64,000 nt of DNA, taken from the NCBI GenBank assembly GCA_016719895.1, contig JADJYG010000002.1:92843-156842 (forward strand). Direction: 5' to 3'. Made by a program: the position numbers and the translations under genes. The notes beneath the pieces were generated by a model, which had not been told where the DNA came from, did no database searches, and was given only the letters and a program-made list of their open reading frames with translations. Positions 1-9,705 of this stretch are shown piece after piece. This stretch comes from Saprospirales bacterium (GTDB taxonomy: Bacteria > Bacteroidota > Bacteroidia > Chitinophagales > Saprospiraceae). How positions within the stretch are numbered: position 1 is the first letter of the stretch; each line of letters begins with the position of its first letter.

Positions 1-3000
1 GTTGCGGTTATGGTCCGCGACGACGGACCGCTCGGCCCGCACATCGACTTTCAGGGGCGAAACACCGACGTTTTTGGCGCCAATGACACGGCAAATGGCA
101 CCCATGGCGACGGTGTGGGCGGCGTGATGTCCGGCGCCGGCAACCTCAACCCCGTGATGAAAGGCATGGCCGCAGGCGCCACCATGTTTACCATCCGGTA
201 TCAGGCCGATTTTCAGGACAATACCATGGACCTGCACCTGCAACAAGGCGTCACCATTACCAACTCTTCCTACTCCAACGGTTGCAACGTGGGCTATACC
301 ACCATTACCCAAACGATAGAGCAGCAATTGCTCGATAATCCCACCCTGATGCACGTCTTCTCTGCCGGTAATGCCAATGGCAGCGATTGCGGGTACGGCG
401 CAGGCGACCAATGGGGCAATATTACCGGCGGCCACAAAATGGCGAAAAACGCCATTGCAACGGCTAATTTACACGCCGATGGCGCCCTGGAAGAATCCTC
501 CAGCCGGGGCCCGGCCCACGACGGACGGCTCAAGCCGGATATCTCCGCACATGGCCAAAACCAAAACTCCACCGACCACAACAATACGTACCAGGTGTTT
601 GGCGGCACCTCCGCCGCCGCGCCGGGTATCGCCGGTTGCCTGGCGCAGCTGACGCAGGCGTACAAAGAAATGCACAGCGGCCAACAACCCGATGCTGCCC
701 TGCTGAAAGTGGCCCTGCTGAATACCGCCAACGAAATGGGCAACGTCGGGCCGGATTATAAGTTCGGATGGGGCCATGTGAACAACTGGCGCGCCTATCA
801 GTTGCTGGCAAACAACCGCTATCTGACCGGTAGCGTGGAACAAGGCATGCAAAGCACGCATACCATTCAAATACCTGCCGGCACCCGGCAGGCAAAAATT
901 ATGGTCTATTGGGTGGAGCGCCCGGCCGACGAAAACGCCGCCCGCGCCTTGATCAACGACCTGGACCTGACCGTCACGGCGCCCGGCGGCACGGTGAACC
1001 TTCCCTGGCGGCTCGACCCGACACCCGACCCCATCCTTCTGGATACCCCGGCTGGAAAAGGCCGCGACTCGCTGAACAACATGGAACAGGTGACGATCGA
1101 CAATCCCGCCGCAGGCATGTATACGGTCAATGTCAATGGATTCGAGGTGCCCTTCGGCCCGCAAGCCTACTATCTCGCCTGGGAGTTTTACAACGATGAC
1201 GTCAAACTCACCTACCCTGCCGGCGGCGAAGGCCTCGTGCCCGGCGAAGTGTGCCGCATTCAATGGGACGCCTACGGCACGGCAACCAATTTCACCCTGC
1301 GCTATTCCACCGACAATGCGCAAACCTTCCTACCGATCACCACGACCCCCGGCGCCAACCGGATGTTTGACTGGACCGTACCCAACCAGGTCAACGGCCG
1401 GATCAAGGTGCTCATTATCCGGGGAAGCAAACGCGATACCACCGACTTTGCCCTCACCATCGCGCCGGTACCTGCCGACCTCAAGATTGACAAAGTATGC
1501 CCCGATTCCATGACCGTTTCCTGGACGGCCATCAACGATACCCTGCAATACGACGTATACACTCTGGGCCAAAAATATATGGAAATAGTTGGGTCTACCG
1601 GCGCTGCATCGTACACCCTCCCCATTCAAAATGCCGGTGTAGCACAGTGGGTTTCCGTTCGGGCGGCCATGCCCGGAGGGCTCGCCGGCCGGAGGGCGCT
1701 TGCTGTGAACTGGCCGGGCGGCCTGTTGAATTGCAAACAACCCGACGATGTGGCCTTAGGCGAACTGCTCTCGCCGTTGGCGCAGGATATTTCGGCCATC
1801 GTTTCCTGCGACGCCATTCAGACAACGGTTAAAGCGCACATTGTAAACGAAGGCACTAACCCGATCAGCGGCGCCCAACTCAGTTATCAACTGAATAACG
1901 AACCGCCGGTTACCGAAACCCTGCCAGATATTGCTGCGGGCGCCACCCTCGATTACACCTTTATGCAGGCGCTCACCGTGTCGCAAAACGGCAACAACAC
2001 CCTCCTGCTTTGGTCTACCTACGCCGATGAAGACGTGTTTTTCAACGATACGCTGAGCAGTACTTTTTTCGCCACGGTGAAGCCGGAAAACAGCTTCTTT
2101 ACGCAAGGCTTCCAGGGAGCAACTTTTCCGCCGACAGGCTGGAAGGTGGAAAACCCCGACGGCGGAATTACCTGGGCGCGTACCGCCGGTAACGTAACCG
2201 GCCCGGCCGGAACGCCCACCCGCGCTATCACTGTCGATTGCTATAACTACAGCAGCGAAGGCGAAGAGGATTACCTGTACCTGGTCCCGGTAGACCTGAG
2301 CGGTTTGCCGAGCCCGGGAGTCCGCTTCGATTTAGCGCATGCGAACTACGATTCCACGTATTACGACAGCCTGCGGATAGAGGTATTTGCCGATTGCGAC
2401 CTGAACGCTACGCCTGCGGTGATCTGGGGCAAGGGCGGACCCAGCCTGGCCACTACCCTGCCCTCTACCGCTTCGTTCGGACCGGACAATGCCAGCGACT
2501 GGCGGACCGAAGTGGCCTCGCTGCTGCCATTTGCCAACCAGACGGTGATAATCCGGTTTGTTTCGGTAAATGATTTTGGTAATAATATTTTTATCGACAA
2601 TATCGGCTTGCTGGAATACGACTTCAGCCCGCCGGTGGCCAACCTGGTGGCCTCCGAGCCGGCCGTTTGCCGGCTCGATACCATTACCTATACCGCCATT
2701 CCGAGCGGCACCCTCACGAGCTATACCTGGCTCTTCGGCTCCGGCGCACAACCGTCCAATGCAACCGGCGTGGGCCCGCACAACGTGCGCTACCTGACGC
2801 CCGGCAATAAAAATGTGCGCCTCATTGTGAGCAATTCGAACGGCGCCGATACCGCTTTGCAGGTAGTGCCCGTGTTTGCTGCGCCGGTAACGAACTTCAC
2901 GTGGTCGGCAACTGCCGGTACGGTAACGTTTACCAATACCAGCGCCAACGGGCAATCGTACCTGTGGAACTTTGGCGACGGCAATACCAGTACCGAGGTC

Positions 3001-3381
3001 AGCCCGGTTCATATCTATGCTGCGCCAGGCGCCTACACCGTGACGCTAACAGTAACAAACGTATGCTCGTCTACCAGTAAGTCGCAAACCTTCGACCTGA
3101 CCTTTGTGGGTACGCAGGAACTGGCAGAGATCAGCAATATCCGGATTTTGCCAAACCCGACCGAGGGTGATTTTATGGTTGAGTTGAACAGTTTGCGCAC
3201 GGTGACCCTGCAGCTCCATTTGCTGGATGCCCAGGGGCGCCTGGTTAAAACGATCGGGGCAAATACGCCTCCGGGCGTTTCGCGTATTCCGTTTGAAGGC
3301 CTGAACCTGGCAAAAGGCCTGTACCAGTTGCAGGTTCAAACTGAAAGCGGCGTTCGCGTATTAAGTGTGGCAGTACAGTAA
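1..3381 (+). CDS. Subtilisin-like S8 serine protease with PKD domain and T9SS type A tail (5' partial)
   Basis: The reading frame is open from base 1, so the N-terminus lies outside the window and the first ATG (base 10) is internal. The subtilase triad is visible: Asp in VRDDG at bases 10-24, His in NGTHGDGVGG near base 103, and Ser in GGTSAAAPG at 610-612. The catalytic part is followed by beta-sandwich regions, a jelly-roll-like segment, a PKD domain (LWNFGDGNTS, about 2895-3066) and, from about 3130, a C-terminal domain containing ILPNPTEGDF that matches T9SS type A sorting domains. The protein is expected to cross the outer membrane through T9SS, lose the tail and work as a surface or secreted protease. 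The substrate is unknown. Confidence 0.9.
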   Translation, partial: VAVMVRDDGPLGPHIDFQGRNTDVFGANDTANGTHGDGVGGVMSGAGNLNPVMKGMAAGATMFTIRYQADFQDNTMDLHLQQGVTITNSSYSNGCNVGYTTITQTIEQQLLDNPTLMHVFSAGNANGSDCGYGAGDQWGNITGGHKMAKNAIATANLHADGALEESSSRGPAHDGRLKPDISAHGQNQNSTDHNNTYQVFGGTSAAAPGIAGCLAQLTQAYKEMHSGQQPDAALLKVALLNTANEMGNVGPDYKFGWGHVNNWRAYQLLANNRYLTGSVEQGMQSTHTIQIPAGTRQAKIMVYWVERPADENAARALINDLDLTVTAPGGTVNLPWRLDPTPDPILLDTPAGKGRDSLNNMEQVTIDNPAAGMYTVNVNGFEVPFGPQAYYLAWEFYNDDVKLTYPAGGEGLVPGEVCRIQWDAYGTATNFTLRYSTDNAQTFLPITTTPGANRMFDWTVPNQVNGRIKVLIIRGSKRDTTDFALTIAPVPADLKIDKVCPDSMTVSWTAINDTLQYDVYTLGQKYMEIVGSTGAASYTLPIQNAGVAQWVSVRAAMPGGLAGRRALAVNWPGGLLNCKQPDDVALGELLSPLAQDISAIVSCDAIQTTVKAHIVNEGTNPISGAQLSYQLNNEPPVTETLPDIAAGATLDYTFMQALTVSQNGNNTLLLWSTYADEDVFFNDTLSSTFFATVKPENSFFTQGFQGATFPPTGWKVENPDGGITWARTAGNVTGPAGTPTRAITVDCYNYSSEGEEDYLYLVPVDLSGLPSPGVRFDLAHANYDSTYYDSLRIEVFADCDLNATPAVIWGKGGPSLATTLPSTASFGPDNASDWRTEVASLLPFANQTVIIRFVSVNDFGNNIFIDNIGLLEYDFSPPVANLVASEPAVCRLDTITYTAIPSGTLTSYTWLFGSGAQPSNATGVGPHNVRYLTPGNKNVRLIVSNSNGADTALQVVPVFAAPVTNFTWSATAGTVTFTNTSANGQSYLWNFGDGNTSTEVSPVHIYAAPGAYTVTLTVTNVCSSTSKSQTFDLTFVGTQELAEISNIRILPNPTEGDFMVELNSLRTVTLQLHLLDAQGRLVKTIGANTPPGVSRIPFEGLNLAKGLYQLQVQTESGVRVLSVAVQ

Positions 3382-3395
3382 TCGACCTGTCGAAT

Positions 3396-3970
3396 GAGGT
3401 TGTCTCATAAGTCCGTTTTAGTACTTGACATGGGTGCAAACGGCTCCTGTCCCCCAAAATCAACCCCTATACGGACCTCGGAGAGGTCAAACGTTGGTAG
3501 AAGAATGGTCGAACGGAAGATTTACGCGACCTCGGAGAGGTCGAATGTTTGTTTTAAGGCTCGATTTAGACCGGTTCGACCTCTCCGAGGTCGTGTGGGT
3601 ATCTTGGGGACGGAATTCTACCAACGTTTGACCTCTCTACTGCCGAGCGTGTGCTGTGCATAAATCCGGAATCTTCCCTACCCCCCTTTTTCTCCCCCCG
3701 CGCTTGTCATTCTGAAAGAACCTGTTCACTCTACGAGGGATAAACACGAGATGCACGCGTAGAGCGGGCAGGTTCCTGCGGAATGACAAGCGCGGGGGGA
3801 GAAAAGGGAGTGCAGCTTGGGGTGGCGGGTTATGCGTAGCCGACGCTCGGCGGTACCGAGGTCTGTCTGTATAGGGGGTGATTTTGAGGGATAGGGGCCG
3901 TTTACGCCCACTTGGCATCGTGTAGTTGCGGTGTTTTACAGGGATAAAAGGTAACTTTTGAGACAACCTC
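3396..3970. mobile_element. MITE-like fold-back element with long imperfect terminal inverted repeats
   Basis: The ends are inverted copies: gaggttgtctcaNaagt at 3396-3412 and its complement at 3954-3970. A second inverted pair lies at 3434-3472 and 3869-3909 (left copy includes cccaaaatcaacccctatac). Inside are three more inverted pairs: 3481-3502 with 3616-3637 (22 bp, perfect), 3527-3545 with 3576-3593 (about 19 bp), and 3691-3724 with 3769-3802 (about 31 of 34). No transposase-like frame is present. No convincing target duplication is seen at the edges. A non-autonomous, transposase-mobilised element is the best reading; a large structured RNA is an alternative. Confidence 0.6.
3481..3637. 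repeat. Nested inverted repeats built on gacctcggagaggtc
   Basis: The palindrome-like unit gacctcggagaggtc occurs at 3474-3488 and 3528-3542, and in inverse form at 3578-3592. The outer 22-bp arms at 3481-3502 and 3616-3637 are perfect complements. Together they would fold into one long hairpin inside the fold-back element. Confidence 0.75.
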
Positions 3971-4046
3971 CTTATTTGGGCATCAAAGGATATCGCCGGC
4001 ACATATTTTTAATTGCCCCCGCACGTACAATTTCTTTTCATATCCT

Positions 4047-4078
4047 TTGCAGTTTCAGCCTAATTCGCCGTACCTTTG
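4047..4078 (+). promoter_or_regulatory. Bacteroidota-type promoter of rpsU
   Basis: TTG at 4047-4049 is followed after 21 bases by TACCTTTG at 4071-4078, matching the Bacteroidota consensus of TTG near -33 and TAnnTTTG near -7. It sits about 48 bases upstream of the rpsU start codon. Confidence 0.7.
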
Positions 4079-4126
4079 CATCCCTAATTTTTACTAGCAT
4101 TCATTTTATCAAAAAGAAGAATTTTC

Positions 4127-4321
4127 ATGCTCATCGTTGAGGTAAAAGACGGCGAAGCCATCGACAAGGTACTCAAAAAGTACAAAAAGAAATTTGAACG
4201 CGCCGGCATTCTGAAAGAATTGCGCCGCCGCAAGGCCTTTACCAAGCCGTCGGTTGAACGGCGTGCCGAAGTGCTCAAAGCCGTGTATAAGGAAGACATG
4301 TACGGCAACAAGAACGATTGA
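4127..4321 (+). CDS. rpsU: 30S ribosomal protein S21
   Basis: This 64-residue, very basic protein has the S21 hallmarks: an N-terminal KDGEAIDKVLKKYKKKFERA stretch followed by the Arg/Lys-rich LRRRKAFTKPSVERR helix. S21 binds the 30S head and platform near the 3' end of 16S rRNA and takes part in initiation. The length is typical of the family. The gene directly precedes a tyrosine recombinase, an arrangement common in Bacteroidota, and has a good promoter upstream. The start has no clear Shine-Dalgarno sequence, as is usual in this phylum. Confidence 0.95.
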   Translation: MLIVEVKDGEAIDKVLKKYKKKFERAGILKELRRRKAFTKPSVERRAEVLKAVYKEDMYGNKND

Positions 4322-4395
4322 TAATGGCGCCCAGGTGATCGTGAATCCGGCAATAATGCTGTACTATTGCAATGTTCAGTTAGCACACAACACGG

Positions 4396-5298
4396 ATGTT
4401 TCACGAAGAATCGTTTTTTCAATACCTGGCGCTGGAACGCCGTTTTTCGCCGCACACGCTGACGGCCTACAAAAGCGATTTACAGTGTTTTATCGCGCAT
4501 ATAGTTGACAAACAATGCCTTACTACGGTTACCGAAGTAAGGCATTTGCATGTGCGCGCCTGGGCAGCGGTGCAGATGCAAGAAGGCATCAGCGCCCGCA
4601 GCATCAACAGGCGCCTGTCGTGCCTGCATACCTATTTTCGCTTTTTGAAAAAACGCGCCTGGATCGATAAAGACCCCATGCAAAAAGTGTTGGCCCCAAA
4701 AACGGGCAAACGCCTGCCCGTATTTATTCAGGAATCCCAGATGGCCGATTTATTTGGCCGGGTTGCCTTTCCGGCGGACTATAGGGGTCAAATGGAACGC
4801 CTGGTTTTGGAAGTATTGTACGCGACCGGCATGCGCCGCAGCGAACTGATTCACCTGAAAATTTCGGACGTCGACCTGGGCCGCTTCGTATTCCGGGTAC
4901 TGGGGAAGGGCGGGAAAGAACGCATGGCGCCGTTTGCGCGGTACCTGGCCGATTTGATCTCCGGATTCCTCCTTTTACGTGCCGAGGCGTTCCCGGACAA
5001 TTCCGAACCCTGGCTTTTTCTCAGCAAAAAAGGGCAACGCCTGCCACCGGACGCCGTGTACCGGCTTGTACGGAAATATTTGGCCTGCGTCACCACCGCC
5101 GACCAACGCAGCCCGCATGTGCTGCGCCACTCGTTTGCCACACACCTGTCGAACCGGGGCGCCGACCTGAATGCCATCAAAGAATTGCTCGGGCATGCCA
5201 GCCTGGCCGCCACGCAGGTGTATACCCACAATTCAATCGACCGGTTGATTAAGGTATACGAACAAGCCCACCCCAAAGGCAAAGAAGACGAATACTAA
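4396..5298 (+). CDS. XerC/XerD-type tyrosine recombinase
   Basis: This 300-residue protein has the N-terminal SAM-like core-binding domain (about 1-95) and the C-terminal catalytic domain. The catalytic residues are all present: R147 in ATGMRRSEL, K171 in LGKGGKER, H241 and R244 in HVLRHSFATHL, H267 in LLGHASL, and the nucleophile Y276 in TQVYTH. The length and the complete RKHRHY set fit a chromosomal Xer recombinase that resolves chromosome dimers at dif rather than a phage integrase. It lies 74 bases after rpsU and may be cotranscribed with it. No dif-like site was recognised nearby, so the choice between XerC and XerD stays open. Confidence 0.9.
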   Translation: MFHEESFFQYLALERRFSPHTLTAYKSDLQCFIAHIVDKQCLTTVTEVRHLHVRAWAAVQMQEGISARSINRRLSCLHTYFRFLKKRAWIDKDPMQKVLAPKTGKRLPVFIQESQMADLFGRVAFPADYRGQMERLVLEVLYATGMRRSELIHLKISDVDLGRFVFRVLGKGGKERMAPFARYLADLISGFLLLRAEAFPDNSEPWLFLSKKGQRLPPDAVYRLVRKYLACVTTADQRSPHVLRHSFATHLSNRGADLNAIKELLGHASLAATQVYTHNSIDRLIKVYEQAHPKGKEDEY

Positions 5299-5461
5299 TT
5301 CATTACAAACCCACGGAACCGTTTGAACATTAACCGTATTTTTGGGTTCTGCTATCCACCACGGCAGGCCTCAAATACCACCTTTCCACGTGTTCCGGAT
5401 GAACACCCGGGACGACGCGCTTGAACCCACTGTTGATCACCAGCCTTATCCAGATCAGATC

Positions 5462-6613
5462 ATGACAAATACGGCAGAACCCAATATTCACAACCACCAA
5501 CTGATCCGCGAAAGCGCGCGCGACTTTGCCGAGACCTACATCCGCCCGCATATTATGGAATGGGACGAGGCTCAATTTTTCCCGGTTGAACTCTTCAAAC
5601 AAATGGGCGAACATGGTTTTCTCGGGGTATTGGTCCCGGAAGCCTACCATGGCGCCGGGCTGGGTTACCAGGAATATATTACCATCATCGAAGAGATCGC
5701 TAAAGTTTGCGGTTCTATCGGCCTCAGTGTCGCTGCGCACAATTCATTGTGCACCAATCATATTCTTACCTTCGGGAACGAAGAACAAAAACAAAAATAC
5801 CTCCCGAAGTTGGCCACCGGGCAGTGGATCGGCGCCTGGGGGCTCACCGAACCGAACACCGGCAGCGATGCCGGCCGCATGCAATGCGTCGGCAGGCGCG
5901 AAGGCGATTATTATATTATCAACGGGACCAAATCGTGGATCACCCATGGCATCAGCGGGCAGGTATCGGTGGTGATCGTCCGCACGGGCGACCTGCTGGA
6001 TAGCCGGGGTATGACGGCATTTATCGTCGAGCGCGACACACCGGGTTTTCGGGGGGGGAAAAAAGAAAACAAACTCGGCATGCGGGCAAGCGAAACAGCG
6101 GAACTGATCTTTGATAATTGCCGGCTGCACCAAAGTCAGATGCTGGGTCAGGAAGGCGAAGGATTTATCCAGGCAATGAAAATTCTCGACGGCGGCCGCA
6201 TTTCCATAGCTGCGCTTTCGCTTGGTATAGCCAAAGGCGCTTATGAAGCCTCGGTCAAATACGCCAAGGAGCGCCAGCAATTCGGACAACCCATCGCCAA
6301 CTTCCAGGGCATCAGCTTCAAACTGGCCGATATGGCCACTAAAATCAATGCCGCCGAACTCCTCACCCGGCAGGCCGGCCAACTGAAAAACGCCGGAAAA
6401 AAATGTACCCTGGAGTCGGCAATGGCCAAATATTACGCCTCCGAAATTGCCGTCGAAGTCAGCACGGATGCGGTTCAGGTGCATGGAGGCTATGGGTACA
6501 CCAAAGATTTTCCGGTAGAAAAATTCTACCGCGATTCCAAACTTTGCACCATTGGTGAAGGCACCTCGGAAATTCAAAAAATCGTAATCGCCCGGGAAGT
6601 CTTACAGGAATAA
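5462..6613 (+). CDS. Acyl-CoA dehydrogenase
   Basis: This 383-residue FAD enzyme catalyses alpha,beta-dehydrogenation of acyl-CoA thioesters in beta-oxidation or branched-chain amino-acid catabolism. The three ACAD regions are in order: a helical N-terminal domain (from HQLIRESARDFAETYI), the middle beta domain (WGLTEPNTGSDAG, the FAD/substrate loop) and the C-terminal helical domain (RQQFGQPIANFQG, then VQVHGGYGYTKDFPVEKFYRD). The catalytic base is the first Glu of IGEGTSEIQ. The ATG at 5462 gives the normal family length; the upstream in-frame TTG at 5342 and ATG at 5399 would add an unconserved tail. Substrate chain length cannot be read from the sequence. Confidence 0.92.
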   Translation: MTNTAEPNIHNHQLIRESARDFAETYIRPHIMEWDEAQFFPVELFKQMGEHGFLGVLVPEAYHGAGLGYQEYITIIEEIAKVCGSIGLSVAAHNSLCTNHILTFGNEEQKQKYLPKLATGQWIGAWGLTEPNTGSDAGRMQCVGRREGDYYIINGTKSWITHGISGQVSVVIVRTGDLLDSRGMTAFIVERDTPGFRGGKKENKLGMRASETAELIFDNCRLHQSQMLGQEGEGFIQAMKILDGGRISIAALSLGIAKGAYEASVKYAKERQQFGQPIANFQGISFKLADMATKINAAELLTRQAGQLKNAGKKCTLESAMAKYYASEIAVEVSTDAVQVHGGYGYTKDFPVEKFYRDSKLCTIGEGTSEIQKIVIAREVLQE

Positions 6614-6642
6614 AAGCCGGAAGCCATATCGAACAGCATCTG

Positions 6643-7548
6643 ATGAAAATACACACACTGGATATTACCTTCCAGAACCTGAACCATACCATTGCTGTTT
6701 TTGCCCTGGAAAGCGCCGAAGGCTTGGCGCTCGTTGAAACAGGGCCATATTCCAGCTACCCGCAGTTGTTGGCTACCCTGGCCGCCAAAGGCTGGAGCCC
6801 CGCCGATTTCCGGTATGTTTTTTTATCGCACATTCATTTTGACCATGCCGGGGCAGCCTGGGCACTGGCACAGCACGGCGCTAAAATATATGTTCATCCC
6901 AGAGGGCTACCCCATTTGGCCAACCCGGGCAAGCTATACCAATCGGCCCGGATGATCTATGGCGATGCCATGGATACCCTTTGGGGCGCCATGGAGCCCA
7001 TTCCGGAGGAACAGTTATATGCGCCCCAACACGGGGAAACCATCGATGTCGCCGGCCTTCATCTGACCGCCTGGCACACCCCCGGCCATGCCGTACACCA
7101 CATTGCCTGGGAGCTGGCCCAGCCAGACGAAAGTGCCGTTTTGTTTACCGGCGATGTGGCAGGAATCTGTATCGACGGGCAATTGGTCGTGCCACCCTGC
7201 CCGCCGCCGGATATCAACCTGGAAGACTGGCGGCAGTCTTTGCAATTGATCCGGGAATTGCCGGTATCGACGCTATACCTCACGCATTACGGGCCCGTTG
7301 CCAACAAGAACGCCCACCTGGACGCCCTGGAGGCGCGTTTGCAGCAATGGGCCGCATGGATGAAACCCTTTGCCGAAAACCAGACCCCGGCGCCGGAAGT
7401 AGTACCGGCCTTCGAATCTTTCGTGCGCGCTGAACTATTGGCAGCCGGATTGGATGCCACCGGACTTGCCCGGTATGAAGCCGCTAACCCTGCCTATATG
7501 TCGGTGGCCGGATTATTGCGCTACTGGAATAAAAAGCTGGCCCGATGA
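6643..7548 (+). CDS. Metallo-beta-lactamase-fold hydrolase
   Basis: This 301-residue MBL-fold protein carries the dinuclear metal site: H63-x-H65-x-D67-H68 (LSHIHFDHAGAA), a second His near WHTPGHAVHH, the bridging Asp in LFTGDVAG, and a late His in LYLTHYGPVA. No beta-lactamase or glyoxalase-specific pattern stands out, so the substrate is unknown. It starts 29 bases after the acyl-CoA dehydrogenase, and its stop overlaps the next start (ATGA at 7545-7548). This points to one transcript and translational coupling with the kinase gene. The C-terminal about 70 residues form an additional helical segment. Confidence 0.88.
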   Translation: MKIHTLDITFQNLNHTIAVFALESAEGLALVETGPYSSYPQLLATLAAKGWSPADFRYVFLSHIHFDHAGAAWALAQHGAKIYVHPRGLPHLANPGKLYQSARMIYGDAMDTLWGAMEPIPEEQLYAPQHGETIDVAGLHLTAWHTPGHAVHHIAWELAQPDESAVLFTGDVAGICIDGQLVVPPCPPPDINLEDWRQSLQLIRELPVSTLYLTHYGPVANKNAHLDALEARLQQWAAWMKPFAENQTPAPEVVPAFESFVRAELLAAGLDATGLARYEAANPAYMSVAGLLRYWNKKLAR

Positions 7549-8537
7549 AGGCGAAGGATATCTTACAAAAACTTGAAAATCAATACATATTAATTGTCGG
7601 AGATGTCATGCTCGACCGCTACCTGATGGGTACAGTCAGCCGGATTTCCCCCGAAGCGCCGGTGCCGGTGGTCTTGTTTGAACAAATAGTCGATCACCTG
7701 GGTGGAGCTGCAAATGTGGCCTTAAACATCCATGCCCTGGGCTCCCGGCCAATCCTTTGCAGCGTCATCGGGAATGATCCGGATGGGCACGCCTTGCAGC
7801 GCATGATGAACGCCGAAGGTTTGCACCCGGAGGGCCTGGTATTATCAGAGGGCCGGAAAACCACCGTAAAAACGCGGGTGCTCGGCAACCACCAGCAAAT
7901 GTTGCGGATCGACCAGGAGGACACGCATGACTTGCCGGCACAGGAGGAGGCCGGCTTGGTCCATAAAGTGGTGGAATTACTGGAGCACTTTCCCGTATCG
8001 GCCATTATTTTTCAGGACTACAACAAAGGGGTCCTGACGCCGGCTGTAATTGCCGCTATTTCGGTTCATGCCAAACAACACGGTATATTGACGGCAGTGG
8101 ACCCAAAGAAGGCCAACTTTTTTGCCTACCAACACGTGGACCTGTTCAAACCCAACCTGAAAGAAATCCGGGAAAGCGCGCCTTTTGCCGTGGACCCCGA
8201 TGCAAGGTCCCTGGAACAGGCATCCCGTTTTTTGCGCCAAAACATACAAAACCGAATAACCATGATCACCCTTTCTGAAAAGGGTTTATTTTTGGACGAC
8301 GAAAAAGGTGGCCAGATTTACCCCACTATTGCCCGGAATATTGCGGATGTCAGCGGCGCCGGCGATACCGTGATCAGCATTGCAACGCTTGGATTGGTCG
8401 CCGGCCTGGAAAAAAATATATTGGCAGCAGTGTGCAACCTGGCCGGCGGCCAGGTTTGCGAATATCCCGGCGTAGTACCCGTACGGCGGGATATCCTGGA
8501 AAAAGAGACCGAAAACTGGCTGAACCAACCTTCCTAA
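7545..8537 (+). CDS. rfaE1: D-glycero-beta-D-manno-heptose-7-phosphate kinase (PfkB family)
   Basis: This 330-residue ribokinase/PfkB-family enzyme has the RfaE1/HldA signature at the N-terminus (GDVMLDRYLMGTVSRISPEA), the substrate-binding GGAANVA motif, and the anion-hole/catalytic motif DVSGAGDTV near the C-terminus. It is predicted to phosphorylate heptose-7-phosphate at C1 in ADP-heptose synthesis for lipopolysaccharide. It is a kinase-only version; the nucleotidyltransferase half found in bifunctional HldE is absent here. Its start overlaps the stop of the upstream MBL gene by four bases. Confidence 0.9.
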   Translation: MKAKDILQKLENQYILIVGDVMLDRYLMGTVSRISPEAPVPVVLFEQIVDHLGGAANVALNIHALGSRPILCSVIGNDPDGHALQRMMNAEGLHPEGLVLSEGRKTTVKTRVLGNHQQMLRIDQEDTHDLPAQEEAGLVHKVVELLEHFPVSAIIFQDYNKGVLTPAVIAAISVHAKQHGILTAVDPKKANFFAYQHVDLFKPNLKEIRESAPFAVDPDARSLEQASRFLRQNIQNRITMITLSEKGLFLDDEKGGQIYPTIARNIADVSGAGDTVISIATLGLVAGLEKNILAAVCNLAGGQVCEYPGVVPVRRDILEKETENWLNQPS

Positions 8538-8539
8538 CC

Positions 8540-9574
8540 ATGAAACAGAACCTGCTCCTTGTATTGCTCCTGTCAGGCTGTGCCGCCGCCAATGCCCAAG
8601 TACTTTTTGCCCCCGACACGATCCTTTTTCAAACGTTTACCGTGGACCCTTCGGATACGATGCTGCAATTTCCCGGCGGCGCCGACGAACAATGGGTCAA
8701 CTGGGATGCCGACAATCTTGGCGCCCTTTGCGGCAACAACCAACCCATTCCCGGTTCCTGGTACTGGGAGAGTGACCTGGGTGAACCAAGCGACCCGCCG
8801 GTAAATTTCGCTTTCACCAGTTGTTCTTATCTGGAAGACGAAAACCAAGCGAATGAAAACTGGCTCATCACCCCGCCGGTTTTGATCCCAGATTCCTTCG
8901 CGGTGCTGTCCTGGCGTTCGCTGGCATTTGAAGGCCCGGGATACCTGGATGGTTATAAAATACTCGTTTCGACTACCGGAAACGAACCCTTTACCGATGA
9001 CTTTACCGACACCCTGTTTGTGGCCGCTGAAATGACCGGCTTCACCATTCCGGGGTCGTTGAATCCGAATGACTACACGTTCTCTTTCGGTTATATTCAC
9101 GCCGACCGGTATACGGATTCGAACTACTTTTTCCTCATCACCCCAAACGCCGGCGCCTACACCGGCCGGCTCGAACCGCACAACGTACCCCTGGCGGCTT
9201 ATGCCGGAAAAAAAATCTATATCGCTTTTCTCCATGACTCCACTGATGACAGCATTCTTCAGATTGACGACATAACTGTTTATAAAGACCCCTCCTTTAC
9301 CAGTGCGCCTTTGCCCGCTGGAGACCCCTTCTATTTTCAGGTTCAGCCGAATCCGGTCGTCTCCACCGCCCGGCTGTCCTGGAAATCGCCCGCATACCAG
9401 GATGGGCGCCTGATCGTATCCAATATATTAGGAAATATCCTGCTGGACATCCCTATCCAGGATGCCGGGGCTGGCACAATGAACCTGGATTTCCAAATCA
9501 TCCCGCCGGGTACATATATTTGCACCTTGGCAACCGGACCGACATACCAGAGCGCCTTGGTGGTAAAAAAATAG
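8540..9574 (+). CDS. Secreted protein with T9SS type A sorting domain
   Basis: The 344-residue product begins with a signal peptide (MKQNLLLVLLLSGCAAANAQ). The body resembles the choice-of-anchor/MAM-like jelly-roll fold found in many Bacteroidota surface proteins (patterns such as ENWLITPPV and YIAFLHDSTDDSILQIDDI). From about residue 262 a T9SS type A tail is present (VQPNPVVSTARLSW, ending LVVKK). No enzymatic motif was seen. The ATG at 8540 lies two bases after the kinase stop; longer in-frame starts within the kinase gene would bury the signal peptide and were discarded. The role is probably at the surface, but the ligand is unknown. Confidence 0.82.
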   Translation: MKQNLLLVLLLSGCAAANAQVLFAPDTILFQTFTVDPSDTMLQFPGGADEQWVNWDADNLGALCGNNQPIPGSWYWESDLGEPSDPPVNFAFTSCSYLEDENQANENWLITPPVLIPDSFAVLSWRSLAFEGPGYLDGYKILVSTTGNEPFTDDFTDTLFVAAEMTGFTIPGSLNPNDYTFSFGYIHADRYTDSNYFFLITPNAGAYTGRLEPHNVPLAAYAGKKIYIAFLHDSTDDSILQIDDITVYKDPSFTSAPLPAGDPFYFQVQPNPVVSTARLSWKSPAYQDGRLIVSNILGNILLDIPIQDAGAGTMNLDFQIIPPGTYICTLATGPTYQSALVVKK

Positions 9575-9705
9575 GTTACAGGTTTACCGCTGTGCAACCG
9601 AATTTGCGCATAATTCAGAAAACTCCACTCATATTCGAAGAAATTCGTTTCTTTGCGGCAGGCTATTGCCTGTACCTCTTACCTGCTAATGTTATTTGAA
9701 ATTCT

